This document shows positions 7,971 to 9,392 of a stretch of 9,392 nucleotides of DNA, piece after piece. The translations under genes and the position numbers were made by a program. This stretch comes from Marinilabiliaceae bacterium UBA5488 (GTDB taxonomy: Bacteria > Bacteroidota > Bacteroidia > Bacteroidales > Marinilabiliaceae). Numbering within the stretch: position 1 is the first letter of the stretch; every line of letters starts with the position of its first letter. The notes beneath the pieces are model-generated. The model did not search any database. It had not been told where the DNA came from and saw nothing but the letters and a program-made list of their open reading frames with translations. Location of the stretch: the NCBI GenBank assembly GCA_002427105.1, contig DIPM01000011.1:70811-80202 (forward strand), read 5' to 3'.

Positions 7971-7996
7971 GGTAAAACCTTAGCATGGAATTTTTT

Positions 7997-8024
7997 ATCT
8001 GCGATAATCTGCGTAATTTGTGTT
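7997..8024 (+). repeat. Right outer arm with ATCTGCG direct repeats
   Basis: ATCTGCG occurs at 7997-8003 and 8007-8013, a 10-bp period, followed by TAATTTGTGTT. Part of it (8011-8021) is the inverted partner of the left arm at 7433-7443. It lies about 80 bp before the corA start codon. Confidence 0.45.
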
Positions 8025-8104
8025 ATTGTGTGGATATGAAAGTAGTGCGCGAGATGATAAGTTGAAAGTTAGCCTGTTATGAATGGATTACATAAAAGAA
8101 AACC

Positions 8105-9208
8105 ATGAAAGATACCCAAAAGCGAAATAAAAAGATGGAATTCCTAAGGCCTTTAAACCGAGGCACTAAACTGAGCCGGAAAAAGAATGACCCCTATAAG
8201 TACACTTTTACAGGTGAGGCTAAAGTTGAAGCGACAGATATTCAGTTGTTTAAATATAGTGAGAAGGGATGTTTAGAGAGTAAGGGGATAGCGCCGGAAG
8301 ACCTGAGGCAGTTTGATCAAGATGGTAATATATATTGGCTAAACACCTATGGTCTGAATGAGACTGAGACAATAGCATCGATTTGTGAAAAACAGGGAAT
8401 TCATAGTTTGGCAATTCAGGATATTCTTGATGTCAGCCAAAGGCCTAAGTTTCAGGAGTATGAGAATTTTTCTTTTCTAACATTAAAATCAATTGTCCCT
8501 GCAGAAAACAAGATGCTAACAGAGCAAATCAGCTTTGTTTTTGGTCCTCACTTCTTAATGTCTTTTCAGGAAAGAAAGGCTGACTTCTTTGAGCACCTCA
8601 GGGTAAGGTTAAGAGAAAACAAAGGGGTTTTGCGCGAGCGTGCAGCCGACTATTTGCTTTATTCCATGCTTGAAGCAATTCTGGATAATTATTTCACAAC
8701 GCTTAATAAGGTAGATGAAGAGATTGAAAAGTTCAATTTCACAGACACACGAAAAGAACCCTCGCCTTATGCTTTAGAGCTAATTGAGAATCAAAAGAAA
8801 TTTGCTCATTTTATTAAGAAATCCATACTTCCGATAAAAGAGTTCTCTCAGACTGTTGAGCGTGGCGATTGCAGGTATATAGAGGCGCAGAGTATTAAGT
8901 ATTTTTCTGAAATCAAGGATTTGTGCCTGACCCTGATTGATAGCTGTGATATGATACTTGCTGCCCTTGAGAGCGCGACAAACCTGTTTTTTTCAATGCA
9001 GGGACATAGAATGAATCAGGTGATAAAAACGCTGACTATTGTTTCCACCATTTTTATACCCTTGTCTTTTATCGCAGGTGTTTACGGTATGAACTTCAAG
9101 TATATGCCCGAACTCGAGTGGAAGTATGGCTACCTGGGAATATGGGGGATTATCATTCTTACCTTTCTGGTAATGGTGATATTCCTAAGGAGGAAGAAGT
9201 GGTTTTGA
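8105..9208 (+). CDS. corA: CorA-family magnesium/cobalt channel
   Basis: CorA proteins are homopentameric inner-membrane channels that import Mg2+ and also carry Co2+ or Ni2+. This 367-residue protein has the family layout. It has a large cytosolic N-terminal domain with the WLNTYG and HSLAIQDIL...QRPKFQEY region (from about W78 and H100), then a long helical segment (about 190-305). Two C-terminal membrane helices follow (about 309-326 and 342-361). The signature YGMNF is at 327-331, directly after the first helix, followed by the acidic MPELEW loop that guards the pore entrance. It ends in a basic RRKKWF tail. Length is slightly above the usual 315-350, from an N-terminal Lys-rich extension. 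ATG 8105 is the first start after the in-frame TAA at 8093-8095; ATG 8135 (M11) is a possible alternative start. There is no strong Shine-Dalgarno, only an A-rich AAAGAAAACC. No Mg2+ riboswitch is recognisable upstream. Confidence 0.95.
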   Translation: MKDTQKRNKKMEFLRPLNRGTKLSRKKNDPYKYTFTGEAKVEATDIQLFKYSEKGCLESKGIAPEDLRQFDQDGNIYWLNTYGLNETETIASICEKQGIHSLAIQDILDVSQRPKFQEYENFSFLTLKSIVPAENKMLTEQISFVFGPHFLMSFQERKADFFEHLRVRLRENKGVLRERAADYLLYSMLEAILDNYFTTLNKVDEEIEKFNFTDTRKEPSPYALELIENQKKFAHFIKKSILPIKEFSQTVERGDCRYIEAQSIKYFSEIKDLCLTLIDSCDMILAALESATNLFFSMQGHRMNQVIKTLTIVSTIFIPLSFIAGVYGMNFKYMPELEWKYGYLGIWGIIILTFLVMVIFLRRKKWF

Positions 9209-9295
9209 GTTATGCTATTTCTAGTGCTTTGCTCCGCGCAACCATAATACATTTATTGCATCTTTTTAAAATAGCGTCCTAAACGATTAAAAAAA
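9209..9295. other. Junction between corA and the insertion sequence
   Basis: No terminator-like hairpin with a T-tract is visible after corA. The stretch is short and AT-rich. The left terminus of the insertion sequence should lie within it or at its right end, but without the right end of the element I cannot place the terminal repeat. Confidence 0.4.
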
Positions 9296-9356
9296 GTGAG
9301 AAGAAATTTAAGTATCTCAAATTATCTTTGAGTTGCACAACAAAAAAACTTCTCAC
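9296..9356 (+). promoter_or_regulatory. Transposase leader with start-sequestering inverted repeat
   Basis: GTGAGAAG (9296-9303) is perfectly complementary to CTTCTCAC (9349-9356), which touches the ATG at 9357. A second pair, TATCTTTGA (9323-9331) with TCAAAGATA (9360-9368), covers the promoter box and codons 2-4. A small hairpin, CTCAAA (9316-9321) with TTTGAG (9327-9332), competes with it. Both left arms lie upstream of the expected start of transcription (about 9335-9337), so only read-through RNA from outside could pair with the start region. This matches the known protection of IS10 and IS50 from outside transcription; here it is inferred. Confidence 0.5.
9323..9330 (+). promoter_or_regulatory. 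Bacteroides-type -7 box for the transposase gene
   Basis: TATCTTTG is an exact TAnnTTTG match. Transcription would begin around 9335-9337, about 20 nt before the ATG at 9357. No TTTG is seen at the expected -33 position, so the promoter is probably weak, as is common for insertion sequences. Confidence 0.5.
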
Positions 9357-9392
9357 ATGTCAAAGATATATTTATTTGCACAAATAATTTCA
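9357..9392 (+). CDS. IS4-like transposase, N-terminal fragment (runs off window)
   Basis: The first 12 codons, cut by the window edge, read MSKIYLFAQIIS. From memory, this fits the pattern M-[SA]-K-x-x-L-F-[SA]-Q-I-I that opens many Bacteroidetes IS4-family (DDE) transposases; the catalytic domain would lie beyond the edge. Support comes from the exact -7 box 27 nt upstream and the inverted repeats around the start codon. Twelve residues are thin evidence, so the family name is tentative. The fragment contains TTATTTG-CA-CAAATAA (9372-9387), whose TTGCACAA core is repeated in the leader at 9333-9340. The alternative is an unrelated small gene whose start happens to look similar. Confidence 0.5.
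   Translation, partial: MSKIYLFAQIIS

Larger units (their letters stand above)
7384..8104. other. Repeat- and hairpin-rich intergenic region before corA
   Basis: These 721 bp carry no believable protein gene. The one long open frame (7535-7864, +) runs straight through stem-loops and has no family features. The stretch contains at least seven stem-loops, a tandem pair of similar two-hairpin units, a pair of 27-nt direct repeats and two imperfect inverted outer arms. I interpret it as an accumulation site for small non-autonomous repeats, or as a structured RNA locus. No clear promoter for corA is visible in the last 80 bp. Confidence 0.65.

Noticed and set aside
7429..8024. Retron or attC-array interpretation of the hairpin cluster
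   Set aside because: No reverse transcriptase or integron integrase is in the window, and no gene cassettes lie between the hairpins.
7384..8104. CRISPR array
   Set aside because: The repeats are diverged, of several kinds and irregularly spaced. No cas gene is present.
8040..8104. Mg2+-sensing riboswitch before corA
   Set aside because: The leader is short and I see neither an M-box-like fold nor a terminator/antiterminator pair.
9361..9368. TAnnTTTG promoter on the - strand (TATCTTTG)
   Set aside because: The match arises because these bases form the inverted partner of the + strand promoter. The nearest TTTG is only 12 nt away rather than about 20, and no - strand gene follows.

Overview
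The window looks like a chromosomal segment from a member of the Bacteroidetes, most likely Bacteroidales. The evidence is indirect but consistent. Two promoter-like sites match the Bacteroides -7 consensus TAnnTTTG (554-561 and 9323-9330). The start codons lack strong Shine-Dalgarno sequences and follow A-rich leaders. The base composition is AT-rich, and the 12 N-terminal residues visible at the right edge resemble a transposase group I associate with Bacteroidetes. No marker gene fixes the genus.

Layout. Positions 1-659 are non-coding. They hold a small hairpin repeat (24-34), a 17-bp palindrome (380-396) and a -7-like promoter (554-561). Positions 660-7346 are one giant gene for a 2228-residue protein. 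Positions 7347-7383 are a strong intrinsic terminator. Positions 7384-8104 carry no credible gene but are packed with hairpins, tandem repeat units, a direct-repeat pair and imperfect inverted outer arms. Positions 8105-9208 encode a CorA-type divalent cation channel. From about 9296 to the right edge the sequence looks like the left end of an IS4-like insertion sequence: a promoter, a leader with inverted repeats, and the first 12 codons of a probable transposase.

The giant protein is the main attraction. It joins a fold-type I PLP aminotransferase-like region (NPTG at 675-678, DEAY at 704-707, Schiff-base-like Lys748, Arg756, Arg980) to a C-terminal P-loop region. That region resembles the PEP carboxykinase / HPr kinase superfamily: GDSGAGKSE at 1688-1696, GD..H at 1721-1725, LTAS at 1795-1798 and GGPDGLGQGRK at 1980-1990. 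About 430 N-terminal residues and about 500 central residues belong to nothing I recognise. It appears to be transcribed alone, with its own promoter region and terminator, so its partners cannot be read from context.

The genes do not form an obvious pathway. CorA is a housekeeping-type Mg2+/Co2+ transporter separated from the giant gene by a terminator and 0.7 kb of repeats. The insertion sequence begins just behind corA. Two inverted repeats have their left arms upstream of, or inside, the insertion sequence promoter and their right arms on either side of the transposase start codon. That layout would let only read-through transcripts hide the start codon, as known for IS10 and IS50.
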